Source of the DNA: an uncultured Pelagibacteraceae bacterium
Lineage (GTDB): Bacteria > Pseudomonadota > Alphaproteobacteria > Pelagibacterales > Pelagibacteraceae
DNA: 64,000 bases
NCBI GenBank assembly: GCA_902580505.1
Contig: CACHLB010000002.1
Span: 62,001 to 126,000 of the forward strand
Direction of reading: 5' to 3'
A program made the translations under genes and the position numbers. This document shows, piece by piece, positions 25,283 to 33,987 of this stretch (position 1 is its first letter; the number at the start of each line of letters is the position of its first letter). Under the pieces are notes generated by a model. That model was not told where the DNA came from. It worked only from the letters and a program-made list of their open reading frames with translations, and did no database searches.

Positions 25283-26416
25283 TTAACCATTTAATAATTT
25301 AAGAGCAAATTCCAACTGGTTATCAGTATCTGTATTTATTCTAAATTCATCTGAACCTTCAGCAATTACTATGTCTGGATTTACACCTACTCTTGAAATC
25401 GATTTACCTGATGGGAGATAGTATTTAGAAACAGTAAGTCTTATGGCACCTTCATTTTCTAAAGGAATAATTGACTGGACTGACCCTTTTCCATATGTAC
25501 TCTCTCCTACTAATATTGCTCTTTTGTGATCTTGTAGTGCTCCTGCAACAATTTCAGATGCTGATGCAGACCCATAATTAATCAAAATAACCATTGTTTC
25601 TCCATCAATAATATCTCCTTTTTTTGCAAACCATTTTCTATTTTCATACTTTCTTTTACTTTTTGTTGAAACTATTTCTCCATTTTCTAAAAAATAATCT
25701 GAAATCTTTATTGCTTGAGATAACAATCCACCAGGATTATTTCTTAAATCTAATATGTAATTTTTAATTTTCTTATTTTTCTTAAATTCTTTAATTTTAT
25801 TTTTTATTTGTTTACTACTATTTTCATTGAATGATGTTAATCTTATATAAGCTGTTTGATCATCTTTTATTTCAGACTTTACTGATGCAACTTGTATAAT
25901 TTCTCTTGTAATTGTAAATATAAGTGCTTTTCTTTCTCCCCTTCTTCTAACAGTAATTTCGATATCAGATCCAACTGGGCCTCTCATTAATTCTACAGCT
26001 TCAGAAAGAGTTTTTCCTTGAACTTGAACATCATCAATTTTAACAATATAATCTCCAGCTTTAACGCCAACCTCCTCAGCTGGTGAGTTATCAATTGGAG
26101 AAATTACTTTTACGACACCAGCCTCCATACTGACTTCAATACCCAATCCTCCAAATTCTCCGCTAGTCTCAGTTTGCATATTTTTAAACGAGTCCGGAGA
26201 CATATATGCTGAATAGGGATCCAAAGATTGCAAAACACCGTTTATAGCAGCATCCATTGCTTCACTCTGATTTACTTCATCAACATATTCTTTATTAATT
26301 TTATCTAAGACTTCACTGAATAAATCGATTTTTTTGTAAATATCATTTTCATTACTAAAAATTGGTTTTGTGAATATGAAAAAAAATAAAGAAGCTATTA
26401 AGTATATTTTTTTCAT
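25283..26416 (-). CDS. ctpA: Carboxyl-terminal processing protease (S41)
   Basis: 377 residues: N-terminal signal peptide (about 1-21), helical N-domain, PDZ domain (GGLGIEVSMEAGVV to KIDDVQVQGKT), and S41 protease core with catalytic Ser285 in GSASASE and Lys310 in YGKGS. A periplasmic tail-specific protease, likely trimming cell-envelope or peptidoglycan enzymes. Overlaps rsfS by 4 bases (ATGA). In many alphaproteobacteria rlmH and an EnvC-type gene lie between rsfS and ctpA; both are absent here. Confidence 0.95.
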   Translation of the reverse strand: MKKIYLIASLFFFIFTKPIFSNENDIYKKIDLFSEVLDKINKEYVDEVNQSEAMDAAINGVLQSLDPYSAYMSPDSFKNMQTETSGEFGGLGIEVSMEAGVVKVISPIDNSPAEEVGVKAGDYIVKIDDVQVQGKTLSEAVELMRGPVGSDIEITVRRRGERKALIFTITREIIQVASVKSEIKDDQTAYIRLTSFNENSSKQIKNKIKEFKKNKKIKNYILDLRNNPGGLLSQAIKISDYFLENGEIVSTKSKRKYENRKWFAKKGDIIDGETMVILINYGSASASEIVAGALQDHKRAILVGESTYGKGSVQSIIPLENEGAIRLTVSKYYLPSGKSISRVGVNPDIVIAEGSDEFRINTDTDNQLEFALKLLNG

Positions 26417-26763
26417 ATGATCAGTTTTTCTTTAGGAATTAATTCTGACCACATTTTTTCTAATTCGTAAAATTTTCTTTTTTCAGGATTAAAAATATGA
26501 ACTATTAAGTCTATTCCATCTACAAGCTTCCAATCATTGCTATCTTTTCCTTCAATCTTACAATTATTCACACCATTAATTTTTAATTTTTCAAAAACTT
26601 GTTCAGATAAAGCTTGAATATGTCTTGATGATGTACCACTAGCTATAATCATGAAGTCCGCAACTGATGATTTTCCTTCGAGATCTATTGAAACTATGTC
26701 TAAGGCTTTATTAATATCAAGCGTTTTGATTATTTCATCTTTAAGAGCTGATATTTTTTCCAT
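26413..26763 (-). CDS. rsfS: Ribosomal silencing factor
   Basis: 116 residues of the Iojap/RsfS family: DIVSIDLEGKSSVADFMIIASG, the HIQALSEQV helix, and DGIDLIVHIF with FYELEKMW at the C-terminus. Binds ribosomal protein L14 and blocks subunit joining under starvation. Coupled to ctpA and 17 bases after nadD, as in the common nadD-rsfS pair. Confidence 0.95.
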   Translation of the reverse strand: MEKISALKDEIIKTLDINKALDIVSIDLEGKSSVADFMIIASGTSSRHIQALSEQVFEKLKINGVNNCKIEGKDSNDWKLVDGIDLIVHIFNPEKRKFYELEKMWSELIPKEKLII

Positions 26764-26780
26764 TAATTAAATAAAGAGTA

Positions 26781-27323
26781 TCAAATTTTTCTTAATTGAG
26801 AAGATGAAATATTGACTTTATTAAACTTTATAAATTCAACTCCTTTTTTATTATATTTCTTAAATGATTTAGATCTAAAAGCCTTTGATTTGTATCCATT
26901 TCGATCAAATACCAATATTTTACACATTTTAGTTATTGAATTGTACCCTTTCCATTTATGAAAATTTATTAGGTTATCGGCCCCCATTAAAAAAAATATT
27001 TCTGAATGTTTAAATTTTTTTTTTAAATATTTAATTAAATCTACTGTACGATTAGATTTTATTATTTCTTCAAAACATTTAACTTTTATAAATTTATTAT
27101 TTTTATTAATTTTTTTTGCATAAGCTGTTCTTTTATATAGATCATTTGGATTATTTTTTTTAAATGGATTTTGTTTTGTTATAGCCCATATAACTTGGCT
27201 CAAATCATAATTTTTTTTTGCTAATTTAGAAATTCTTACATGACCAACATGCGCTGGATCAAACGATCCACCGAGTACACCAATCTTTTTATTTTCTAAT
27301 TTGCCCTGTACCATAAACTTCAT
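26781..27323 (-). CDS. nadD: Nicotinate-nucleotide adenylyltransferase, C-terminally shortened
   Basis: 180 residues. GVLGGSFDPAHVGHVRIS carries the nucleotidyltransferase HxGH motif, FFLMGADNL and the C-terminal ISSSQLR motif are present. The protein stops two residues after ISSSQLR, whereas typical NadD continues about 25-30 residues (LVPxxVxxYI region). No frameshifted continuation is visible before rsfS. It adenylates nicotinate mononucleotide to make NaAD in NAD synthesis. The start overlaps proA by 35 bases; a second in-frame ATG lies at codon 4. Confidence 0.85.
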   Translation of the reverse strand: MKFMVQGKLENKKIGVLGGSFDPAHVGHVRISKLAKKNYDLSQVIWAITKQNPFKKNNPNDLYKRTAYAKKINKNNKFIKVKCFEEIIKSNRTVDLIKYLKKKFKHSEIFFLMGADNLINFHKWKGYNSITKMCKILVFDRNGYKSKAFRSKSFKKYNKKGVEFIKFNKVNISSSQLRKI

Positions 27324-28536
27324 ATTTATAACTTACTAACTGATTTAGACCGACAGGACCTCTTGGTGGCAAGGTGTTTGTTGAAATTCCAACCTCTCCA
27401 CCAAAACCAAATTCTCCTCCGTCAGCAAATTGTGTTGATGAATTTTGAATAGCAATAGAGCTTTTTACATTCTTAATAAAGAATTTTGCTGTATTTTTGT
27501 TTTTGGTTACTATTGCATCTGTATGCATAGTTCCAAATTTGTTGATATGGGCAACTGCTTCTTTGACATTATTCACTAATTTAACTGAAATAATCGGTGA
27601 AAGATGTTCTTTTGACCAAGTATTATTATTTGCAGGATATGTTTTGCCTTTAAATAATTTACTTATTTTTTTATCAGCTAAAATTTTACAACCGCTTTTA
27701 GCTAGTGAATTTAAAATTAAATTCACTGATTTCGATTTACTTTTATGTACTAAGAGAGTTTCAGTTGCACCACATATACTAGTATTTCTCAACTTAGCAT
27801 TTAATACTATTTTGTTTGCCATATTATCTTCTGCCTCTTTATCAATATATGTATGACAAATTCCTTCCAAATGACCAATAACTGGAACCTTTGAAAGTTG
27901 TTTAACTTTTTTTACTAAATTTTTTCCGCCCCGTGGTATTACAACATCAATGGAGTTTTCCATTTTTGATAATAAATAATCGACGAGTTTTCTGCTCTTG
28001 TTATTTATAAACTGGACATAATTTTCGTTTACTTTATTTTTTTTTAGAGCTTTCCTAAATAAATTTACTAAAATTTTATTACTATTGTAGGCTTCGGAAC
28101 CACCTCTTAATATAACAGCATTTCCAGATTTAAAACATAGTGCTGATACATCCGAAGTAACATTGGGTCTACTTTCAAATATTACACCTATAACTCCTAT
28201 TGGTATTGTAACTCTTCTAATTTCAAGTCCATTTGGCCTTTTCCATTTGGAAGTTACTTGATCTATAGGATCTTTAAAAGAAGTAATAGTTTTAACAGAG
28301 TCAATTATACTTTTTAATTTATTATTACTAAGAGTGAGTCTTTGAATTAAGTTTTCTTTTAATTTTTTTCCTCTTGCATAAAAAATATCTTTCTTATTTT
28401 CGCTAATAATTTTATTCTTATTAATCTCAATTAATTTTACAAAATCTTTTAAAACTTTATTCTTTTTTTTTGGACTAATACTTGAATTCAAAGCTTTTCT
28501 AGAATTCAATCCAATTTTTTTAAGTAGTTTACTCAT
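27289..28536 (-). CDS. proA: Gamma-glutamyl phosphate reductase
   Basis: 415 residues, aldehyde-dehydrogenase-like fold. Catalytic Cys in RNTSICGATETLLVH; GVIGVIFESRPNVTSDV and the C-terminal GGEVGISTNTLPPRGPVG are characteristic. Second step of proline synthesis. Start codon shares a base with the proB stop region (both end or start at 28536), so the pair is coupled. Confidence 0.96.
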   Translation of the reverse strand: MSKLLKKIGLNSRKALNSSISPKKKNKVLKDFVKLIEINKNKIISENKKDIFYARGKKLKENLIQRLTLSNNKLKSIIDSVKTITSFKDPIDQVTSKWKRPNGLEIRRVTIPIGVIGVIFESRPNVTSDVSALCFKSGNAVILRGGSEAYNSNKILVNLFRKALKKNKVNENYVQFINNKSRKLVDYLLSKMENSIDVVIPRGGKNLVKKVKQLSKVPVIGHLEGICHTYIDKEAEDNMANKIVLNAKLRNTSICGATETLLVHKSKSKSVNLILNSLAKSGCKILADKKISKLFKGKTYPANNNTWSKEHLSPIISVKLVNNVKEAVAHINKFGTMHTDAIVTKNKNTAKFFIKNVKSSIAIQNSSTQFADGGEFGFGGEVGISTNTLPPRGPVGLNQLVSYKYEVYGTGQIRK

Positions 28537-29642
28537 TAAATTTTAACCATATCATCTTTATGTATAACTTCAGACTTTGTAACATAGCCTAAAAGATTAC
28601 TAATTTTGTTAGAATGTTCTCCTTTTATTTTGGATATCTCATCAGATGTAAAACTGCTCAACCCTCTAGCAAATTCTTTGTTATTTTTATCTAAAATTCT
28701 AACATGATCACCTTTAACAAATTTTCCTGAAACTTTTCTAATACCTGCAGCTAATAAACTTTTTCCATTTTTTAAAGCATTTAAAGCACCATCATCTATA
28801 ATAATTTCTCCTTTTGGAGATATAGAGCTAATTATCCATTTTTTTCTTGCATCTAATTTAGATACTTTTGGCAAAAACCATGTCCCAGAATTATGTTCTA
28901 GTATATTTTTAATTGGTCTTTTAATTAAACCATTTGCAATAGCCATATAGCAACCAGAGACTTGACATACTTTTGCAGCATCAATTTTCGTTTTCATTCC
29001 ACCAGTACCATACTCACTTGTGCTTTTACTTGAAAAATTTTCAATTTTAGAATCAATATTTTTTATTTCTTTAATCAATTTAGCATTTTTATGAATTTTT
29101 GGGTTTTTAGAATACAATCCATCAACATCAGACAATAATATTAAGCAATCTGCGCCTGATATTTGTGCAACTCTTGATGCTAATCTGTCATTATCTCCGT
29201 ATTTAATTTCAGAAGTTGCAATACTATCATTTTCATTAACAACAGGTACAAAATTAAGCTCAAATAAGTTTTCGAAAGTTCTTTTAGCATTTATAGCTCT
29301 TCTTCTTTGTTCAGTATCTTCTAAAGTAATTAGAATTTGAGAAATATTTATTTTATTTGAGTTAAATGTCTTTTTAAAAAGATTCATTAATTCTATTTGT
29401 CCAATTGATGCAACAGCTTGACTTTTATCAAGCTTTAAAGTTTTTTTATTTAATTGTAATTTTTTACACCCTAAAGCAATTGCTCCAGAACTCACTATAA
29501 CAACGTTCTTTTTAAGTTTTTGTAACTCTTTAATATCTTTAGCAAATTCCAAAAGCCATTTTTCTCTAATAATTTTATTGTCATTTATTAATAAAGATGA
29601 ACCTATTTTTATTACTACAGTTTTGGAGTCCTTAAGATACAT
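28536..29642 (-). CDS. proB: Glutamate 5-kinase
   Basis: 368 residues: amino-acid kinase domain (VIKIGSSLL, IVSSGAIALG, FVPVVNENDSIATSE, GGMKTKIDAA) followed by a C-terminal PUA domain from about residue 275. First step of proline synthesis, normally feedback inhibited by proline. Overlaps obg by 11 bases, a standard alphaproteobacterial order. Confidence 0.96.
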   Translation of the reverse strand: MYLKDSKTVVIKIGSSLLINDNKIIREKWLLEFAKDIKELQKLKKNVVIVSSGAIALGCKKLQLNKKTLKLDKSQAVASIGQIELMNLFKKTFNSNKINISQILITLEDTEQRRRAINAKRTFENLFELNFVPVVNENDSIATSEIKYGDNDRLASRVAQISGADCLILLSDVDGLYSKNPKIHKNAKLIKEIKNIDSKIENFSSKSTSEYGTGGMKTKIDAAKVCQVSGCYMAIANGLIKRPIKNILEHNSGTWFLPKVSKLDARKKWIISSISPKGEIIIDDGALNALKNGKSLLAAGIRKVSGKFVKGDHVRILDKNNKEFARGLSSFTSDEISKIKGEHSNKISNLLGYVTKSEVIHKDDMVKI

Positions 29643-30615
29643 AGTTTACCAACTTTGACTTTATATCTGATACTGATTTTTTATCCATTGTTGACATTAA
29701 AAAGATATTTTTTTTTAATTTATTCTTGAGTTTTTTTATCTTCTCTTTTTTTTCCTCTTCATCAATTAAGTCAGTTTTATTTAAAACTACTATTTCTTTT
29801 TTTTTAACTAAATCTTTACTGTATTTTGATAATTCTTTTCTGACTTGATTGTAAGAAATAAATAAATCATCTTCAGTTATATCTATTAAATGCAGCAAAG
29901 TTTTGCACCTTTCTATATGTTTTAAAAACTTTATTCCAAGACCAGTTCCGGTATGAGCACCCTCAATTAAGCCTGGTATATCTGCTAAAGTAACTTCTTT
30001 GTCATCATAACTAGCAACACCAAGATTTGGATTAATTGTAGTAAACTTATAGTTTGCTATTTTTGGATTTGCACTCGTCATTGATGCAAGCAAGCTGGAT
30101 TTCCCAGCATTGGGCAATCCTATGATACCGATATCAGCAATTGTTTTTAGTTGAAGCCAAATCCAAAATTCCTCTCCTTGACCCCCTTTTGTAAATTTCT
30201 TTGGGGCTCTATTGGTTGAGGACTTAAATCTTGTATTTCCAAATCCTCCTTTACCTCCGCTTGCTACTAAAAATTCCTCTTTCTGACTTTTAAAATCATA
30301 AATAATTGTTTTATTATCTTCTTCAAATACTTGTGTTCCTAAAGGTACTTTTAAATATAAATCTTCACCACCTTTCCCAGTTTTGTTTTTTCCGCTGCCA
30401 TCCTTTCCTCTTTCAGCTTTGAAGTGTTGTTGATACCTGTAATCAATCAAAGTATTAAGATTTCTTTCACTAATAAGAATTACAGATCCTCCTTTCCCTC
30501 CATCGCCGCCATCAGGGCCACCAAACTCTACAAATTTTTCCCTACGAAAACTTGGAGATCCCGACCCTCCGTTGCCAGCTTTTACATATATCTTAACTTG
30601 ATCTAGAAATTTCAT
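29632..30615 (-). CDS. obg: GTPase ObgE/CgtA
   Basis: 327 residues: glycine-rich Obg fold (FLDQVKIYVKAGNGG, GPDGGDGGKGG), then a G domain with GLPNAGKSSLL (P loop), DIPGLIEGAH and NKTDL. It acts in large-subunit assembly and stress control. It has no long C-terminal extension. Lies 27 bases after rpmA, the conserved rplU-rpmA-obg order. Confidence 0.96.
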   Translation of the reverse strand: MKFLDQVKIYVKAGNGGSGSPSFRREKFVEFGGPDGGDGGKGGSVILISERNLNTLIDYRYQQHFKAERGKDGSGKNKTGKGGEDLYLKVPLGTQVFEEDNKTIIYDFKSQKEEFLVASGGKGGFGNTRFKSSTNRAPKKFTKGGQGEEFWIWLQLKTIADIGIIGLPNAGKSSLLASMTSANPKIANYKFTTINPNLGVASYDDKEVTLADIPGLIEGAHTGTGLGIKFLKHIERCKTLLHLIDITEDDLFISYNQVRKELSKYSKDLVKKKEIVVLNKTDLIDEEEKKEKIKKLKNKLKKNIFLMSTMDKKSVSDIKSKLVNYVS

Positions 30616-30642
30616 ATAACAACTATGTGAGTGTTGTATCTA

Positions 30643-30897
30643 TTAATTGGGCTTTACAGAAACGTAAGTTCTATCAGATTTTGATTTTTTAAACTCTACT
30701 TTACCTTTAACAACTGAAAATATCGAATGGTCTTTACCCATGCCAACATTTTCTCCAGGAAATATTTTAGTTCCCCTTTGTCTTACAATAATGTTGCCAG
30801 GCACAACCATCTCGCCACCATATTTTTTCACACCAAGTCTACGACCTGCACTATCTCTTCCGTTTCTTGACGATCCACCTGCTTTTTTCGTTGCCAT
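30643..30897 (-). CDS. rpmA: 50S ribosomal protein L27
   Basis: 84 residues beginning [20 protein letters not shown], the standard bacterial L27 N-terminus that reaches the peptidyl-transferase centre, and [19 protein letters not shown]. Starts 10 bases after rplU. No N-terminal cleavage sequence of the Firmicutes type is present. Confidence 0.98.
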   Translation of the reverse strand: MATKKAGGSSRNGRDSAGRRLGVKKYGGEMVVPGNIIVRQRGTKIFPGENVGMGKDHSIFSVVKGKVEFKKSKSDRTYVSVKPN

Positions 30898-30907
30898 AAA
30901 TTACTTT

Positions 30908-31309
30908 TTATTTAGCTGCTTCCTTAGTTTCAACTGTTTTTTTTGATGGTATTTCTTTTCTTTTTTCTGCTTCAGAAATAACTTTACCATCTTTTGAATA
31001 GATTTTACTTATTCTTACCATTGTAAATTTTTGTCTATGACCATTTTTTCTTCTCGAATTTTGCCTTCTCCTTTTTTTAAAAATAAGAACTGTTCTATTT
31101 TTTCCATTTTTTATTAATTCAGCTTCAACTTTAGCTCCACTAATTGTCGGCTCTCCTAACTCTAAATTTTTATCATCTCCGTAAGCTAGTATTTCGTTAA
31201 ACTCTATTTTTGAATTTTCTTTTGAATCTTCGAGCTTTTCAACTTTGAGAATCTCTCCAGCTTTCACTTTATACTGTTTACCACCTGTTTGAATTACCGC
31301 GAATGACAT
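30908..31309 (-). CDS. rplU: 50S ribosomal protein L21 with C-terminal tail
   Basis: 133 residues: MSFAVIQTGGKQYKVKAGEIL and the RRRQNSRRKNGHRQKFTMVRI block identify L21. The core is about 103 residues; a charged, Lys/Glu-rich tail of about 30 residues follows. First gene of the rplU-rpmA-obg-proBA-nadD-rsfS-ctpA-rppH run, with a strong promoter just upstream. Confidence 0.97.
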   Translation of the reverse strand: MSFAVIQTGGKQYKVKAGEILKVEKLEDSKENSKIEFNEILAYGDDKNLELGEPTISGAKVEAELIKNGKNRTVLIFKKRRRQNSRRKNGHRQKFTMVRISKIYSKDGKVISEAEKRKEIPSKKTVETKEAAK

Positions 31310-31335
31310 AGTTAGCCCTAATTTTTATAGTCAGC

Positions 31336-31363
31336 AATATAGTCTGGGTTGCATCATAGTCAA
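31336..31363 (-). promoter_or_regulatory. Sigma-70 promoter for rplU operon
   Basis: Read on the minus strand: TTGACT (31363-31358), 16-base spacer, TATATT (31341-31336). This leaves a leader of about 20 bases before the rplU ATG. It lies in the 64-base gap between gloB and rplU, and the -35 and -10 are both near consensus. Confidence 0.65.
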
Positions 31364-31373
31364 GGTTAATAAC

Positions 31374-32093
31374 TTAGAAATTATCCTTTAAATCCCTCAA
31401 TTTTTTGAAATTTTCTAGATCGTTTGACTTAAGAAAAATGTTACAATTAAGTTCCTCACCAATCGTTGATGGCATACTAGTTTTACCTAGTTTAATTTTT
31501 TCTTTAACTTCTTTAATTTTGTTTAGTAATTCATTGTTATTGGAATCTTGTGCTAAACAAAATTCAGAATTCTTTAAAGTATATTCATGTCCACAATAAA
31601 TTTTTGTATCTTTATCTAAACTTTTTAAAACTTGTAGTGAGTTGTACATTTGCTCATAACTCCCTTCAAAAATTCTTCCACATCCCATAGAGAATAAAGT
31701 ATCTCCTGTAAAAATTAACTTATTTTTAAAAAAATGAAAACAGATATGACCTATTGTATGTCCAGGGACATGATATATTTTTGCTTCAAAAATATCCTTC
31801 TTCCAAATTTCACCATCACTTAAGCAAATATCAATTTGAGGTATTCTATTTTTATCTCCAATATAACCTATTACCTCTGCATTAAATTTTTTTTTTAATT
31901 CTTCATTCCCGCCAACATGGTCATGATGATGATGTGTATTTAATATATATTTTAAATTTAATTTATTTTTCTGTAAATAATTTATAATTGGATCTGCTTC
32001 ACCAGGATCAACAACACAACAATTTCTATTAGCTTCATTAATTAAAATGTAAGAAAAGTTATCTTCCAGACACTTAATAATTTCTACTTTCAT
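31374..32093 (-). CDS. gloB: Hydroxyacylglutathione hydrolase (glyoxalase II)
   Basis: 239 residues, metallo-beta-lactamase fold. The metal motif THHHHDHVGG, HVPGHTIGHICF, FTGDTLFSMGCGRIFEG and YCGHEYT are all present, the pattern of glyoxalase II. It hydrolyses S-lactoylglutathione to lactate and glutathione. It follows the metW stop directly, third gene behind the SAM-II element. Confidence 0.93.
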   Translation of the reverse strand: MKVEIIKCLEDNFSYILINEANRNCCVVDPGEADPIINYLQKNKLNLKYILNTHHHHDHVGGNEELKKKFNAEVIGYIGDKNRIPQIDICLSDGEIWKKDIFEAKIYHVPGHTIGHICFHFFKNKLIFTGDTLFSMGCGRIFEGSYEQMYNSLQVLKSLDKDTKIYCGHEYTLKNSEFCLAQDSNNNELLNKIKEVKEKIKLGKTSMPSTIGEELNCNIFLKSNDLENFKKLRDLKDNF

Positions 32094-32690
32094 TTAACTT
32101 TCTATTAAAAATATACCCAAATGAGAATCAAGATTTTTATAATTTAAATTTGATTTATTTATTTCTGAAATTCGACTTTTTTTTAAAGCGATAGACTTAA
32201 ATATTTTAATATTCTTACTACTGCAAAAATTATAAAAATCTTTAATTGTGCACATATGTAAATTTGGTGTATTGTACCATTCATGAGGTAAATTTTCTGT
32301 TACAGGCATTGTGCCTTTAAACAGTAATTGTAGTCTAACTCTCCAGTAACCAAAATTAGGTATAGTAACAATCACTTTTTTTCCTACTTTTAGTAGTTCA
32401 TTAATTACTAATTCAGGATTAAGAAAAGCTTGTAATGTTTGGCTTAAAATAACATAATCAAAAGACGATTTAGGAAATTGTTTTAAATCGCTTTCAGCAT
32501 TCCCCTCAATTACAGTTAATCCTTTTGATAAACAATTTTGAACTTTTTCTTTAGAGATTTCTAGTCCACGAATATCTTTAGTTTTGTTTTCTTGTAAAAA
32601 TTTCATCAAGTCTCCATTGCCACAACCGACATCTAGAACTCTAGTATTTTCCTCTATCAAATTAGATATAATGTTAAATTCTTCTTTCAT
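32094..32690 (-). CDS. metW: Methionine biosynthesis protein MetW
   Basis: 198 residues, SAM-methyltransferase-like fold with [29 protein letters not shown] and [24 protein letters not shown], the MetW signature. Family knowledge: MetW partners with and activates MetX. Its start overlaps metX by 17 bases, consistent with that partnership. Confidence 0.95.
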   Translation of the reverse strand: MKEEFNIISNLIEENTRVLDVGCGNGDLMKFLQENKTKDIRGLEISKEKVQNCLSKGLTVIEGNAESDLKQFPKSSFDYVILSQTLQAFLNPELVINELLKVGKKVIVTIPNFGYWRVRLQLLFKGTMPVTENLPHEWYNTPNLHMCTIKDFYNFCSSKNIKIFKSIALKKSRISEINKSNLNYKNLDSHLGIFLIES

Positions 32691-33807
32691 TTATAACTTT
32701 GTAGGTTGAATTAATATAATCGCCAAGTGTCTTTAGGAAACTTGGAACATCGAGCAAAAATGAGTCATGCCCCTTATCAGATTCTATTTCTACAAATCCG
32801 ACATCTGCACCAATAGAATTTAGTGCTATAACTATTTCTCTATTCTCTGATGTTGGATACAACCAATCTGATGTAAATGATATTACAAAAAATTTTGTTT
32901 TAGTTTCTTTGAATGCATCAGATAAGTTTCCTTTGTACTGTTTGGATAAGTCAAAATAATCCATTGCACGAGTTATATATAAATAACTATTAGCATCAAA
33001 TCTATCAACAAACACAGATCCTTGGTATCTAAGATAACTCTCAATTTGAAAATCTGCCTCAAATCCATATCTTAGGCTATCCCTATCTTGCAATTTTCTT
33101 CCAAATTTTTCCTGCAATCCTTTTTCAGAAAGATAAGTAATATGTGCTGCCATTCTTGCTACCGCTAACCCTTTGTCAGGATTTAATTTGTAATTACTAT
33201 AAAATCCATTTTCCCACTTACTGTCAGCCATAATTGCCTGTCTTCCTAATTCATTAAACGCTATGTTTTGTGCCGAGTGACTAGATGTGCAAGCAATCGG
33301 TATTGCAAGTTTTGCTTTATCTGGAAAATTGGCAACAAATTGAAGTACTTGCATTCCACCCATTGAACCACCCACTACAGCAAAAAGTTTTTCAATTTCT
33401 AAATATTTAATTAGCTCATATTGGGCATTAACCATGTCGTTAATAGTTATAATTGGAAAATCAGTTCCTATTTGTTTACCAGTGGACTCATTTATTGTGC
33501 TAGGTCCGTAAGATCCCATGCAGCCTCCAATAACGTTTGCACAAATCACAAAAAATTTATTTGTATCAATTGGCTTATTTTCTCCAACAACATAACTCCA
33601 CCAACCATCTTTATTAGTTATTGGGTTTTTTCCAGAAACATATTGATCTCCAGTCAAAGCATGGAAAACTAATATTGCATTATTTTTTTCACTGTTTAAT
33701 TCCCCATATGTCTCATATGCTATTGGAAAGTTATTAATTTCCTTACCACAATCCAATTTAAGGGGATTTGATATAATTATTTTTTTTGTATCAATATTCT
33801 TATTCAT
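32674..33807 (-). CDS. metX: Homoserine O-acetyltransferase MetX
   Basis: 377 residues, alpha/beta hydrolase. Nucleophile Ser148 in [12 protein letters not shown], Asp in [10 protein letters not shown] and His in [10 protein letters not shown] form the triad; [13 protein letters not shown] is the family motif. Makes O-acetyl-homoserine for methionine synthesis. A SAM-II-type aptamer lies in its leader, so SAM feedback on translation is the likely control. No clear Shine-Dalgarno is seen before the ATG. Confidence 0.95.
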   Translation of the reverse strand: MNKNIDTKKIIISNPLKLDCGKEINNFPIAYETYGELNSEKNNAILVFHALTGDQYVSGKNPITNKDGWWSYVVGENKPIDTNKFFVICANVIGGCMGSYGPSTINESTGKQIGTDFPIITINDMVNAQYELIKYLEIEKLFAVVGGSMGGMQVLQFVANFPDKAKLAIPIACTSSHSAQNIAFNELGRQAIMADSKWENGFYSNYKLNPDKGLAVARMAAHITYLSEKGLQEKFGRKLQDRDSLRYGFEADFQIESYLRYQGSVFVDRFDANSYLYITRAMDYFDLSKQYKGNLSDAFKETKTKFFVISFTSDWLYPTSENREIVIALNSIGADVGFVEIESDKGHDSFLLDVPSFLKTLGDYINSTYKVINERRI

Positions 33808-33842
33808 AATAATTGTACTGATTGAATTGTGAGAAAAAAAAC

Positions 33843-33893
33843 ATTTTAGCGGTTTTTTTATAGCGCTCGCAATTCAGTATAAATCAGCGCATG
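33843..33893 (-). promoter_or_regulatory. SAM-II riboswitch aptamer in the metX leader
   Basis: On the minus strand, GCGCT (33890-33886) and AGCGC (33867-33863) form the P1 stem. The loop begins GATTTA and ends ATTGCG, and a downstream GCTAAAA (about 33850-33844) is the pseudoknot strand. This order and these conserved stretches match, from memory, the marine SAM-II (metA-type) aptamer solved from a Sargasso Sea sequence. It sits about 35 bases upstream of the metX ATG, the expected place for SAM-controlled translation. A covariance-model hit would settle it. Confidence 0.85.
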
Positions 33894-33918
33894 CAGCTTT
33901 TACTTCAAAGGAATTTAT

Positions 33919-33960
33919 ATGTCAAATATTGCTCAATTAATTATTGTTTTATCTAGTTAA
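33919..33960 (+). CDS. Possible 13-residue upstream ORF before hisC
   Basis: An ATG preceded by AAAGGA at a 6-base distance, the best Shine-Dalgarno in this gap, opens a reading frame MSNIAQLIIVLSS and stops with TAA at 33958. It is in the same frame as the downstream aminotransferase, 27 bases before that start. It has no run of His, Phe, Tyr or Trp codons, so it is not a classical aromatic or histidine leader peptide. It could be a leader peptide, a remnant or chance. Confidence 0.25.
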   Translation: MSNIAQLIIVLSS

Positions 33961-33987
33961 AAGACTATTTATAGTGAAATATTTACT

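Noticed and set aside
30616..30642. ACAAC/GTTGT hairpin between rpmA and obg as a terminator.
   Set aside because: Five weak pairs, 9-base loop and no U tract; the genes are a conserved operon.
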